34,945 nt of DNA from an uncultured Clostridia bacterium (GTDB lineage Bacteria; Bacillota; Clostridia; Christensenellales; UBA1242). Position numbers and translations under genes: made by a program. Position 1 is the first letter of the stretch; each line of letters begins with the position of its first letter. Where the stretch lies: assembly GCA_944383275.1 (NCBI GenBank), contig CALWOV010000009.1:1-34945 (forward strand). The letters run 5' to 3'. The notes below the pieces were generated by a model, which was not told the origin of the DNA, made no database searches, and saw only the letters and a program-made list of their open reading frames with translations. Positions 19,436 through 26,780 of the stretch are shown in pieces.

Positions 19436-20752
19436 TTAAAATAATGGTAATTTACCTTTTTTCTTTCCACCAAATCGTTTCATCATTTCTTTCGATTGAT
19501 AGAATTGTTTTAACAATGTATTAACATCTTGAATGCTAGTGCCACTTCCCATAGAAATTCTTTTCTTTTGGCTGGCTTTTATAATATCTGGGTTTAATCT
19601 TTCTTTTTTTGTCATTGATTGAATTATTGCTTTATTTCTTTCAATGTCTTTTGGATTAACCGAAACATTACCGAGTTTCTTTTTTGCCCCTGGTATCATT
19701 TCAATTAATTGATTAATATCACCCATTTTATCTAGTTTATCAAATTGTGCTAAAAAATCTTCAAGTGTAAAAGCATTTTCTCGAAACGCTTTTTCAAGTT
19801 TTTGCATTTCTTGTTCATCAACTGCATTTTGCGCTTTTTCAATTAACGTAAGCACATCTCCCATTCCCAAGATTCGTGAAGCCATACGGTCTGGATAAAA
19901 AGGTTCAATATCTCCAAGTTTTTCCCCAACCCCACAGAATTTTATAGGTTTTCCGGTTACAGCCTTAACAGAAAGTGCAACACCACCCCTTGTATCACCA
20001 TCAAGTTTGGTAACTATTACACCGGTAATATCAAGTTTTTCGTCAAACTCTTTGGCAACGGTAACACTGTCTTGACCTGTCATTGCATCTATGGTTAGCA
20101 AAATTTCAGAAGGATTAACTTCTTTTTTAATTTCTAAAAGTTCATTCATTAATTCTTCATTTATATGCAATCTTCCTGCTGTATCAATAATTACAACATT
20201 AAAATCGTTTTTCTTTGCATATGCTATTGCTTCTTTTGCTGTTTTAACAGGATTTTGTGTACCTTTTTCAAAAACTTCAACACCTGCATTTTTACCAACA
20301 ATTTGCAACTGATTTATTGCAGCAGGTCTATATATATCACCTGCAACAAGTAGAATTTTTTTGCCTTGACCTTTAAGATGAAAAGCCAACTTACCACACA
20401 TTGTGGTTTTACCTGCACCTTGCAGACCACACATCATAATAACGGTTGGTGGTGTTCCACTTAAATCTAGTTTAGATTGAGAGTTTCCCATTAAAGCAAT
20501 AAGTTCTTCATTAACAATTTTAATAACTTGTTGCCCTGGGGTTAAACTTTTTAAAACTTCTTCGCCAAGTGCTTTTTTAGAAACTTCTTCTATAAACTTT
20601 TTAGCAACAGAAAAGTTTACATCTGCTTCAAGCAAAGCAATTCTTATTTCGCGCATTGCTTGATTTATTTCAAGTTCAGTTAATTTCCCACGCTTTGTAA
20701 TTTTAGAAAAAATATGCCCTAGCCTTTCAGAAAGAGAACTAAAAATAGCCAT
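19436..20752 (-). CDS. ffh: Signal recognition particle protein Ffh
   Basis: Ffh is the SRP54 GTPase that binds 4.5S/scRNA and targets membrane proteins to FtsY. The 438 residues comprise the N domain (FSSLSERLGHIFSKITKRG), the G domain with G1 GLQGAGKTTMCGKLA near 108-122, DTAGRLHINEELM near 190, TKLDGDTRGG near 247, and the Met-rich M domain from about 300 (MGDINQLIEMIPG, SMTKKERLNPDII, MGSGTSIQDVN), ending GGKKKGKLPLF. It is four bp after ylxM. The scRNA gene is not in this window. Confidence 0.97.
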   Translation of the reverse strand: MAIFSSLSERLGHIFSKITKRGKLTELEINQAMREIRIALLEADVNFSVAKKFIEEVSKKALGEEVLKSLTPGQQVIKIVNEELIALMGNSQSKLDLSGTPPTVIMMCGLQGAGKTTMCGKLAFHLKGQGKKILLVAGDIYRPAAINQLQIVGKNAGVEVFEKGTQNPVKTAKEAIAYAKKNDFNVVIIDTAGRLHINEELMNELLEIKKEVNPSEILLTIDAMTGQDSVTVAKEFDEKLDITGVIVTKLDGDTRGGVALSVKAVTGKPIKFCGVGEKLGDIEPFYPDRMASRILGMGDVLTLIEKAQNAVDEQEMQKLEKAFRENAFTLEDFLAQFDKLDKMGDINQLIEMIPGAKKKLGNVSVNPKDIERNKAIIQSMTKKERLNPDIIKASQKKRISMGSGTSIQDVNTLLKQFYQSKEMMKRFGGKKKGKLPLF

Positions 20753-20755
20753 AAA

Positions 20756-21097
20756 TTATTCCTCCAAAATTTTAATAAGTTTTTGATAAATTACTTCTAT
20801 TTGCTGTTTTTGTTTTTCTGTTAATAAACTTTTATCAATTAACATTGAATATTCTGATTTAAGTTTATCAATTTTTTCACAAAAATGTAATTTAGATTCA
20901 AAAAACTTCAATCTATCCAAAGCGCGTTTAACTAAATCTGCAACGGCTTGCCTTGAAATATTTAATTCTTCTGCTATTTCTGAAAGTGATCCATTAAAAT
21001 TTATATAACTGTTTAAAATTTTAAATTGTTTTTCAGTTAGCATAGAACCATAGATATCAAGCATTTTGCCTAGTTGAACCATTTGCGAAACATTCAT
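20756..21097 (-). CDS. ylxM: YlxM family helix-turn-helix protein
   Basis: The 113-residue product has the YlxM pattern: MLDIYGSMLTEKQFKILNSY near residues 13-32, then a sigma-70 region 4-like helix-turn-helix, SLSEIAEELNISRQAVADLV, and a helical tail. YlxM binds SRP RNA/Ffh and stimulates SRP GTPase in Gram-positives. It is first in the ffh operon, four bp before ffh, as in Bacillus and Streptococcus. A consensus promoter with a palindromic spacer lies upstream; as YlxM has a DNA-binding fold it might bind there, though nothing proves this. Confidence 0.93.
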   Translation of the reverse strand: MNVSQMVQLGKMLDIYGSMLTEKQFKILNSYINFNGSLSEIAEELNISRQAVADLVKRALDRLKFFESKLHFCEKIDKLKSEYSMLIDKSLLTEKQKQQIEVIYQKLIKILEE

Positions 21098-21138
21098 CTA
21101 AACATCACCTTTTTGTCAAGTATTTCTACTTTACATTA

Positions 21139-21167
21139 ATTATATAACAAACTTTAAAGTTTGTCAA
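21139..21167 (-). promoter_or_regulatory. Consensus ylxM-ffh promoter containing an 18-bp palindrome
   Basis: TTGACA (21162-21167) and TATAAT (21139-21144) are exactly 17 bp apart on the minus strand, a perfect sigma-A promoter. The perfect palindrome ACAAACTTTAAAGTTTGT fills 21147-21164 and covers the spacer plus part of the -35 box, the position of a repressor operator. Confidence 0.85.
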
Positions 21168-21246
21168 CATAAATTTAGTAATATTTTTATGTTTAAAAAT
21201 TAAATCAACTGTAATTTTAATAATAATTTAACACATAATAATTTAT

Positions 21247-21786
21247 GTGAAAAAAATTAGCAAACTTTTGGTTATTTTAATAATAATTTTTTCGCTTATT
21301 GCTATAGCAATATGTGGATTTTTTGTATTATTTCCACAAAAATATAAAAATGAAATAAATTTGTATGCCAAACAATATAATTTAAGCCCAACATTAATAG
21401 CAAGTGTTATTAATGCTGAAAGCAAATATGACGCAAATGCAGTTTCAAGTGCTGGCGCTATGGGACTTATGCAACTTCTTCCTTCAACTGCATTTTGGAT
21501 TGCTGATAAAGAAAAAATAGAAATTAATTCTAAAGAAGACTTATTTAATCCCGACCTTAATATTCAACTTGGCTGTGCTTATCTTAAATATTTATACTCG
21601 GAATTTGAAGATGAAAGTGCTGTTTTGGGTGCATATAATGCTGGACTAAATTATGTTAAAAACTGGCTAAACGACCCTAACTATTCGCAAAATGGTAAAA
21701 AACTTGATACTACCCCCTTTAATGAAACAAATATATATTTAAAAAAAATTGAATTTAATAAAAAAATTTATAAATTTTGTTTTTAG
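21247..21786 (+). CDS. Membrane-anchored lytic murein transglycosylase (SLT domain)
   Basis: This enzyme would cleave peptidoglycan glycan strands to 1,6-anhydro products. The 179-residue protein starts with a basic N-terminus and one hydrophobic segment (residues 7-29, LLVILIIIFSLIAIAICGFF), so it is probably anchored outside the membrane. The SLT domain follows: catalytic Glu in VINAESKYDANAVSSAGAMG near 55-74, LMQLLPSTAFWIA, LFNPDLNIQLGCAYLKYL, and VLGAYNAGLNYV near 130-141. The start is GTG 21247 with no clear ribosome binding site. It is divergent from ylxM. Compact SLT proteins like this occur in Bacillota, near YjbJ of Bacillus subtilis. Confidence 0.92.
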   Translation: MKKISKLLVILIIIFSLIAIAICGFFVLFPQKYKNEINLYAKQYNLSPTLIASVINAESKYDANAVSSAGAMGLMQLLPSTAFWIADKEKIEINSKEDLFNPDLNIQLGCAYLKYLYSEFEDESAVLGAYNAGLNYVKNWLNDPNYSQNGKKLDTTPFNETNIYLKKIEFNKKIYKFCF

Positions 21787-21800
21787 TTTGCCAAAAACCT

Positions 21801-21830
21801 TTGACAATTCTTTAAAATAAAGTGTATTAT
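21801..21830 (+). promoter_or_regulatory. Predicted sigma-A promoter of the DegV gene
   Basis: TTGACA (21801-21806) and TATTAT (21825-21830) are 18 bp apart, 24 bp before the start codon, with AGAGGTGG as the ribosome binding site. Confidence 0.7.
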
Positions 21831-21853
21831 TTAATATTGAAAAGAGGTGGAAA

Positions 21854-22720
21854 ATGGCAAAATTTTTTGTAGATGCCTTTGCTGACACATTCGGTGAAGA
21901 ATTAGATTTTTATGGATTGACGCTTGCACCAAGTAAAATTAAAAAAGGCACAAAAGTTTTTAATTTTGATGGTTACAATAACCAAATTAAGTTAAATGAA
22001 CAGTTATACACTGATATATCAAAAGGAAAATACTCTATTGTTCCCCTTACTTTAGAAGAATGGACTTCTTTTTTTAGACCATTTTTGGAGCAAGGAGAAG
22101 ATATTGCTTTTTTTACTATATCAACTCAACTTTTATCAGATGGTGGTGCTGATTTAAAAGCGGCATTCTCACAATTATCATCAGAATTCCCTGACAGAAA
22201 AGTTTTTTTAATTGATACCTTAACCGTTTCACGAGGAACTTGTGATATAGCAAAACTTGCAACTACTTTATATAAAACTGAGCAAGATTTTACAAAAGCA
22301 GTTGAATTTGCAGCATCGCATACAGGAGAATTCGTTACAGCATTTGTTGTTGATGATATTGAATATCTTGCCAATAGCCCTATTGTTGATGATATTGAAG
22401 AACAATTTATGGGTGCAATGATTAATATGAAACCTATTATAAGTATAGATACACAAGGTAAATTCAGTTTGTTGGATAAAGCAAAAGGTTTTAAAAGTGC
22501 TGTTGCAAAACTTTTTGATATAGTTAATGCTAATGGCGAAAATATTGCAGACTACACCTTTTCAATAGTAAGTTTAAATGCTGATGAAGAAGCAGATAAA
22601 CTTTATAATAAATTTTTAAATTATGTTGATGAAAGCGAAATTTACAAAACTTCTCTTTCATTAAACAATGCAATAATAGTTGGCCCTAAATGTGTTGCAC
22701 TTACTTTTCATAGTAAATAA
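21854..22720 (+). CDS. DegV family fatty-acid-binding protein
   Basis: DegV (FakB-type) proteins bind a fatty acid and present it to the kinase FakA for phosphorylation. The 288 residues fit the fold: N-terminal FFVDAFADTFGEEL, a TPSTSQPS-like region replaced by VPLTLEEWTSFFRPFLEQGE, the segment VFLIDTLTVSRGTCDIAKLA corresponding to the conserved DSxxxSxG, KPIISIDTQGKFSLLDKAKG near residues 193-212, and a closing IVGPKCVALTF in place of the usual GPGxxxxxF. The acyl-pocket motifs are more divergent than usual, so the ligand is uncertain. It has its own promoter and terminator. Confidence 0.82.
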   Translation: MAKFFVDAFADTFGEELDFYGLTLAPSKIKKGTKVFNFDGYNNQIKLNEQLYTDISKGKYSIVPLTLEEWTSFFRPFLEQGEDIAFFTISTQLLSDGGADLKAAFSQLSSEFPDRKVFLIDTLTVSRGTCDIAKLATTLYKTEQDFTKAVEFAASHTGEFVTAFVVDDIEYLANSPIVDDIEEQFMGAMINMKPIISIDTQGKFSLLDKAKGFKSAVAKLFDIVNANGENIADYTFSIVSLNADEEADKLYNKFLNYVDESEIYKTSLSLNNAIIVGPKCVALTFHSK

Positions 22721-22722
22721 CA

Positions 22723-22750
22723 AAAACACGACAGTAAGTCGTGTTTTTTT
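22723..22750 (+). terminator. Intrinsic terminator after the DegV gene
   Basis: AAAACACGAC and GTCGTGTTTT pair around AGTAA and end in a T-run on the plus strand. The following 120 bp up to the ABC gene stop hold only a weak AAGCAAA/TTTGCTT stem at about 22774-22793. Confidence 0.9.
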
Positions 22751-22871
22751 GTTATATTATAACAAGTTTATGTAAGCAAAAAATGTTTGCTTTTGTATTT
22801 GCATAATTTACATTTAACTTAGATTAAGTATAAAATTTATTTTTTATAGTTTAAAATTTATCAACGCAAAA

Positions 22872-24659
22872 TTATATTTCTTCTGCCAAGAACATATTAT
22901 GGAAACTTTTATTATTTTTATATAGTTCATCAAATGTTCCACTTGCAACAATTTTGCCATTATCTAAGTAAAAAATTTTATCTGCATTTTTAATTGTTGA
23001 TAATCTGTGAGCAACAATAATTATAGTGCTTTCACCTTTCATTTTGTCTATACTTTTCTTAATACTGTTTTGCGCAAAATTATCAAGTGAACTTGTGCTT
23101 TCATCAAAAATTATTATTGGTGAGTTTCTTAACAAAGCCCTTGCTATTGCCAACCGTTGACGCTGACCACCACTTAGTTTTATTCCATTTTCACCAATTT
23201 TTGTATCAAGTTTTTTGGGTAAATTATTAACAAAGTCATATAATGCCGCTTTTTTTAATGCTTGAATTATTTCCTTGTCGGTTGCATCTGTTTTAGCAAG
23301 CAATAAATTTTCTTTTATTGTCATATCAAAAATATATGGAAATTGATTAATAAGTGATATAGCATTTCTTAATGAAGTTTTACTTAAATCATTAATATTA
23401 ACACCATCAATTAACACTTCCCCACCATCAACTTCATACATTTTTGACATTAAACTTAAAATAGTTGATTTACCACTTCCACTTTTCCCTACGAATGCTA
23501 CTGTTGTATTGGGTTCTATTTTAAATGATAGATTATTAAAAATCTCATTTTCATGTGTTAAAACTTTTACTTCTTTTGAAAAACTGCTTTTTTCATTTTC
23601 TTTTTTAAACTCGTATTCTCTGAAAACATATTTTACATTTTTAAATTCAATTTTACCTTTGATGTTAGAAAGTTCCACATTACCAAATTTTTCTGTTTCA
23701 AATTGACTTTCATCGAATAGCGAAAACATACGATTACAAGAAACTTTTAAATCAACAAGCGCATTGCCTATGTAACCAATTCCCCAAACTATATCGTTAA
23801 TAGAAAATTTCCAAGAATAAACCAGCATAAAAAGTGATAAGGCTATTAAAGATTTTTCATATAAAAACACACCTAAAAACAACACTAATACAATGCCTAC
23901 TTCAACGAATAAATTGCGAACTGACCAAAAATGGCTGTCAGTTATCATTAGTTTAGCATTTTTTCTTTTGTAATCATCATATTGTTTGCTTGATATTTCG
24001 CCTAACTTATCTTCTAAACCTAATGATTTTATATCTTTTTCACTTTTAACAATTTCTGTTGTTAAAGATGTTATGTCATCGCGACTTTTAGAAACTGCTT
24101 TTCTGTTTTTATGTCTTAACTTTATTCTTTTATATTCAATTAAAATTCCTACAAGTAAGATTAATAGAACTGCTAGACCTACATAGATATTTAGGCAACT
24201 AATGTAAATAACCATAAGTAATGATGCTATGGTATCTACCACCCAATTAACTATTCCTTCAATATAATTCATTGAATTTTCAGGTTCTGAAACAATTCTT
24301 TGAACAAAAAAGCCTGTTCCGTGTTCACCAAAAATAGTTGATTTTAATTTAAACGCTTGTTTGGCAAGGTCTGTGTTTAATTCGGCAATAATTTTTGTTG
24401 CATATTTATAATAAATTGTATTACTGCTCCACCAGCATATACGCAAAACAATAGTTAAAAATAGTGCTATGCCAAGATATGTAAATACATTGCTAAAATT
24501 ATTAAATGACATTTGCTCTATTGCTTCTGCAAATATAATAGTTATTAACATACTTATAAATGCAGAGAAAACTTGTATAATAATATAAAAACTTAAAGGC
24601 AACTTATATTTGGTTATATACTTCCAAAGATTAGGTTGCTGTTTATCTCGCTTATACAT
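22872..24659 (-). CDS. ABC exporter, fused permease and ATPase
   Basis: The 595-residue half-transporter has about six membrane segments (residues about 20-300) and an ATPase domain with Walker A VGKSGSGKST near 395, the Q-loop region LINQFPYIFDMTIKEN, signature LSGGQRQRLAIARA near 508, Walker B PIIIFDESTSSLD near 528 and H-loop VAHRLST. No C39 peptidase domain is present. Between TMD and Walker A is an extra charged loop (EYEFKKENEKSSFSKEVKVL). It would work as a homodimer exporting a drug, lipid or peptide. GGAGG precedes ATG 24659. A 36-codon ORF and an attenuator-like structure lie 60 bp upstream under one strong promoter, so its expression is probably controlled by that leader, or it exports that peptide. 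Confidence 0.93.
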   Translation of the reverse strand: MYKRDKQQPNLWKYITKYKLPLSFYIIIQVFSAFISMLITIIFAEAIEQMSFNNFSNVFTYLGIALFLTIVLRICWWSSNTIYYKYATKIIAELNTDLAKQAFKLKSTIFGEHGTGFFVQRIVSEPENSMNYIEGIVNWVVDTIASLLMVIYISCLNIYVGLAVLLILLVGILIEYKRIKLRHKNRKAVSKSRDDITSLTTEIVKSEKDIKSLGLEDKLGEISSKQYDDYKRKNAKLMITDSHFWSVRNLFVEVGIVLVLFLGVFLYEKSLIALSLFMLVYSWKFSINDIVWGIGYIGNALVDLKVSCNRMFSLFDESQFETEKFGNVELSNIKGKIEFKNVKYVFREYEFKKENEKSSFSKEVKVLTHENEIFNNLSFKIEPNTTVAFVGKSGSGKSTILSLMSKMYEVDGGEVLIDGVNINDLSKTSLRNAISLINQFPYIFDMTIKENLLLAKTDATDKEIIQALKKAALYDFVNNLPKKLDTKIGENGIKLSGGQRQRLAIARALLRNSPIIIFDESTSSLDNFAQNSIKKSIDKMKGESTIIIVAHRLSTIKNADKIFYLDNGKIVASGTFDELYKNNKSFHNMFLAEEI

Positions 24660-24676
24660 AAAAAACCTCCGTAATA

Positions 24677-24753
24677 AACATACGAAGATTCTCTAAAAAA
24701 CTAACTTAAAAATAACAAACTATTTTGTTACTGTTAGAGGATATTCGTATGTT
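24677..24753 (-). promoter_or_regulatory. Attenuator-like alternative hairpins between the 36-codon ORF and the ABC gene
   Basis: Two structures compete on the minus strand. First, CTAAC (24733-24737) pairs with GTTAG (24701-24705) around an inner stem TAACAAA/TTTGTTA (24724-24730 with 24713-24719), followed by TTTTTT at 24695-24700: a terminator. Second, a 20-nt inverted repeat (24734-24753 with 24677-24696, 18 of 20 positions complementary) runs to a few bases before the ABC ribosome binding site. Both use 24734-24737. The ORF's stop codon lies in the inner loop, so ribosome position would decide the fold. Structure read by eye. Confidence 0.65.
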
Positions 24754-24830
24754 GAAAATTTAACGCTAAATTCTGCGTTATTAAAATTGTGTAATATTCT
24801 GTCATTCATAATCATATCGTTGATTTGCAT
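24720..24830 (-). CDS. 36-aa leader or exported peptide upstream of ABC exporter
   Basis: ATG 24830 follows a near-perfect AGGAGGA site at eight-base spacing and a consensus promoter. The product begins MQINDMIMNDRILHNFNNAE and ends FSVKFSTYEYPLTVTK. It has no cysteine, no signal peptide and no Gly-Gly leader. Its last 12 codons and stop overlap the 5' arms of the hairpins before the ABC gene. Two readings fit. It may be a regulatory leader peptide whose translation controls ABC expression, like the BmrB leader of bmrCD in Bacillus subtilis. Or it may be a precursor or signal peptide exported by the transporter; no modifying enzyme is nearby. The ribosome binding site makes translation very likely, while function is unknown. 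Confidence 0.75.
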   Translation of the reverse strand: MQINDMIMNDRILHNFNNAEFSVKFSTYEYPLTVTK

Positions 24831-24860
24831 ACGAATTCCTCCTTTTAATATTCTAAAATA

Positions 24861-24889
24861 ATTATATCAAAATTTTAGTAAAATGTCAA
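24861..24889 (-). promoter_or_regulatory. Perfect sigma-A promoter of the peptide-ABC unit
   Basis: TTGACA (24884-24889) and TATAAT (24861-24866) are 17 bp apart on the minus strand, with the start expected near 24854. This is one of the strongest promoters in the window. Confidence 0.85.
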
Positions 24890-24932
24890 TAGTGTTCTAT
24901 TAAATTGTAATTTAAAAATGTCGAACACCATT
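24888..24932. promoter_or_regulatory. Inverted repeats between the divergent promoters (candidate operator)
   Basis: AATAGTGTTC (24888-24897) and GAACACCATT (24923-24932) form an inverted repeat with nine of ten positions matching. Between them is the palindrome TAAATT-GT-AATTTA (24901-24914). The left arm touches the -35 box of the peptide-ABC promoter. A related CGACATCGACA lies at about 24938-24948. The layout suits a repressor or activator site, but no regulator gene is adjacent. Confidence 0.45.
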
Positions 24933-24975
24933 TAATGACGACATCGACACTTTTAAATTTTTTGACTATAAAGAG

Positions 24976-25004
24976 TTGACTTTTTGATTTGAATATAATA
25001 TCAT
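24976..25004 (+). promoter_or_regulatory. Predicted promoter of the small RNA
   Basis: TTGACT (24976-24981) and TATCAT (24999-25004) are 17 bp apart. The expected start, seven bases after the -10 box, falls at 25011, exactly where the RNA's closing stem begins. A second TTGACT at 24962 and an overlapping TATAAT at 24994 may contribute. Confidence 0.6.
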
Positions 25005-25010
25005 TAATTT

Positions 25011-25073
25011 AGAATTGCTTTGGTCTTGTTTTACAAGATATGGACGAAAGGTCCGAACTGCAATTCTTTTTTT
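25011..25073 (+). ncRNA. Candidate 63-nt structured small RNA, three-helix junction
   Basis: The 5' and 3' ends pair perfectly: AGAATTGC (25011-25018) with GCAATTCT (25060-25067), followed by a T-run, which makes the closing stem part of a terminator. Inside are TCTTG/CAAGA (25024-25028 with 25034-25038, loop TTTTA) and GGAC/GTCC (25042-25045 with 25051-25054, loop GAAAG). A promoter is positioned to start transcription at the first base of the stem. No ORF is present. It does not fit the purine riboswitch, hammerhead, preQ1 or T-box patterns I know. It is divergent from the peptide-ABC unit. Confidence 0.65.
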
Positions 25074-25145
25074 ATTTTTATTTTTTATTATTTTTACTAT
25101 ATCTTTCCTTTAAATTTTTAGGCATAATTAAGTTTTTGTTATAAG

Positions 25146-25170
25146 GCCCGAACAATCGTTTGGGCTTTTT
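25146..25170 (+). terminator. Second plus-strand intrinsic terminator
   Basis: GCCCGAAC and GTTTGGGC pair around AATC with one G-T pair, then TTTTT. It lies 75 bp after the small RNA and before the convergent yebC gene, so it may catch read-through. Confidence 0.8.
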
Positions 25171-25178
25171 ATATAATA

Positions 25179-25204
25179 AAAAAACACGAATTTATCGTGT
25201 TTTT
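25179..25204 (-). terminator. Intrinsic terminator of yebC
   Basis: AAAACACGA and TCGTGTTTT pair around ATTTA, with a T-run on the minus strand. It overlaps the yebC stop codon. Confidence 0.85.
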
Positions 25205-25934
25205 ATTCATCTTTCATTTCAACATTGTGATATACATTTTGAACATCATCATTTTCTTCAAATCTATCAAGCATTTTTAAAAATGATTCATATTTTGTGT
25301 TATCTAATTCAATAGTAGATTCTGGAACCATTTCAAGTTCTGCACTAACCACTTCAAGTCCAGCGCTTTCCATTTTTTCACGAATTGTGTGTAGTTTTGA
25401 AGGTTCGCCATATATGGTAAACACTTCACCTTCATTTACAACATCATCAGCCTCGGCTTCTAATGCAAGCATTGTTACATCATCTTCGGTAACGCCATTT
25501 TTTGCTTTTACCACAACAACGGCTTTACGATTAAAAAGATAACTTACACTGTTAGGACCACCTAATGAACCACCTGCGCGTTCAAAAATATATCTAACAT
25601 CAGCAGCAGCACGATTTTTATTATCTGTTAAAATATCAAGCATAATTGCAGAGCCACCTGGGCCATAACCTTCATAAACTAATTCTTCATAGTTTACAGC
25701 AGCTAGTTCCCCTGTTGCTTTTTTTATTGACCTTTGAATGTTGTCGTTAGGCATATTGTTTGCACGAGCCTTAGCAATTATTGTTGCAAGTCTTGGGTTA
25801 GTTGCAGGGTCGCCACCACCACTTTTAACAGCGATTATAATCTCTTTACCAATCTTGGTAAAAATTTTACCACGGGCTGCATCTGTTTTTGCTTTATCTC
25901 TTTTTATTGTTGACCACTTACTATGACCTGACAT
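25203..25934 (-). CDS. YebC/PmpR family translation or transcription regulator
   Basis: The 243-residue protein has the full YebC/TACO1 pattern: MSGHSKWSTIKRDKAKTDAA then RGKIFTKIGKEI at the start, NPRLATIIAKARANNMPNDN near residues 44-63, YEGYGPGGSAIMLDILTDNK near 85-104, and GGSLGGPNSVSYLFNRK near 121-137. Family members were described as transcription regulators; recent work links them to relief of ribosome stalling at proline-rich stretches. AAGGAG precedes the ATG. It is followed by a terminator and preceded by a SpoU-type methyltransferase 20 bp upstream, so it may be the last gene of that transcript. Confidence 0.95.
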   Translation of the reverse strand: MSGHSKWSTIKRDKAKTDAARGKIFTKIGKEIIIAVKSGGGDPATNPRLATIIAKARANNMPNDNIQRSIKKATGELAAVNYEELVYEGYGPGGSAIMLDILTDNKNRAAADVRYIFERAGGSLGGPNSVSYLFNRKAVVVVKAKNGVTEDDVTMLALEAEADDVVNEGEVFTIYGEPSKLHTIREKMESAGLEVVSAELEMVPESTIELDNTKYESFLKMLDRFEENDDVQNVYHNVEMKDE

Positions 25935-25954
25935 ATAAACACTCCTTATGTTTA

Positions 25955-26734
25955 TTAAAATTTATTTTGTTTGTTATTTACTGCATACATTAAAACAGCA
26001 CAAGCAACTGATGCATTTAAAGATTCTACATTATTTAGCATTGGTAAACTTACTTTTAAACTGTTTAAATCAAAAACTTCTTTTGAAACTCCGTTACCTT
26101 CATTGCCTATAACAATTCCTGTGATTTCGTTTTTAATTTCACAATTAAAAATATTTAAACTATTCATCTCGGCAACAAGCAAAGGAAACTGCTCTGATAG
26201 TTGTTTTATATTTTCAAAGGCAACTTTAATAATATTACAATCAAATATAGTTCCCATTGTTGAACGCAATACTTTATCATTATATTCATCAACACAATTA
26301 TATGTATAGATATATTCAAATCCACAAGCCATTGCTGTTCTAATTATTGTTCCTAAATTGCCTGGGTCTGAAATATTATCTAATATTAAAAAGTTAGTTT
26401 TTGGTAATTCAAACTTTTTTTCTATAAATTCAGTAACAGCAATAATTCCTTGAGAGTTGACTGTGTTACTTAGTTGTTCAAAAATTTGTTTAGGAACAAT
26501 GTATGTTTTACAATTTGATTGATTTAATTTATTAATTATATCTTGATATTTATCTTTAAAAGCATCTAAAACAATTAAAAACTTTATATCTTTATTTCGT
26601 ATAAGACATTCATTAATAATTTTTTTACCTTCCAAAATAACTAAACCTAATTTATATCTATATTTTTTGTTCGTTAACTTAGAAAGTTCTTTTATAAAAT
26701 GATTGTTTTTACTTGTTATAATTTGTTCTTTCAT
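25955..26734 (-). CDS. SpoU-type (TrmH family) RNA 2'-O-methyltransferase
   Basis: This is a SPOUT methyltransferase, probably acting on 23S rRNA. From ATG 26734 it has 259 residues. The N-terminal substrate-binding domain (ITSKNNHFIKELSKLTNKKY, LVILEGKKIINECL) is followed by the knot domain with motif 1 NISDPGNLGTIIRTAMACGF near 143-162, motif 2 GIVIGNEGNGVSKEV near 212-226, and motif 3 LPMLNNVESLNASVACAVLM near 235-254. The frame opens three codons earlier at TTG 26743; neither start has an ideal ribosome binding site. It follows rplT, separated by a terminator, a common neighbourhood for this family (YsgA-like). The exact nucleotide target cannot be read from sequence. Confidence 0.92.
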   Translation of the reverse strand: MKEQIITSKNNHFIKELSKLTNKKYRYKLGLVILEGKKIINECLIRNKDIKFLIVLDAFKDKYQDIINKLNQSNCKTYIVPKQIFEQLSNTVNSQGIIAVTEFIEKKFELPKTNFLILDNISDPGNLGTIIRTAMACGFEYIYTYNCVDEYNDKVLRSTMGTIFDCNIIKVAFENIKQLSEQFPLLVAEMNSLNIFNCEIKNEITGIVIGNEGNGVSKEVFDLNSLKVSLPMLNNVESLNASVACAVLMYAVNNKQNKF

Positions 26735-26744
26735 TTTCACCAAA

Positions 26745-26774
26745 AACAGTTTTTCCTGTTAAAGAAAAACTGTT
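26745..26774 (-). terminator. Intrinsic terminator after rplT
   Basis: AACAGTTTTTC and GAAAAACTGTT form a perfect 11-bp stem with an eight-base loop. A short T-run follows on the minus strand, just before the methyltransferase start. The tail is weak, so read-through is likely. Confidence 0.75.
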
Positions 26775-26780
26775 AATTCC

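Noticed and set aside
22774..22793. Terminator for the ABC exporter
   Set aside because: AAGCAAA/TTTGCTT is a weak stem with its T-run inside rather than after it on the minus strand.
25011..25073. Purine riboswitch or hammerhead ribozyme
   Set aside because: A three-way junction and a GAAA segment are present, but the conserved purine-riboswitch loops and the CUGAUGA core are absent, and no gene follows in the same direction.
25088..25132. Fifteen-codon minus-strand ORF starting MPKNLKERYSKNNKK
   Set aside because: No ribosome binding site, it lies beyond the yebC terminator, and its AAAAT-rich composition makes a chance frame likely.
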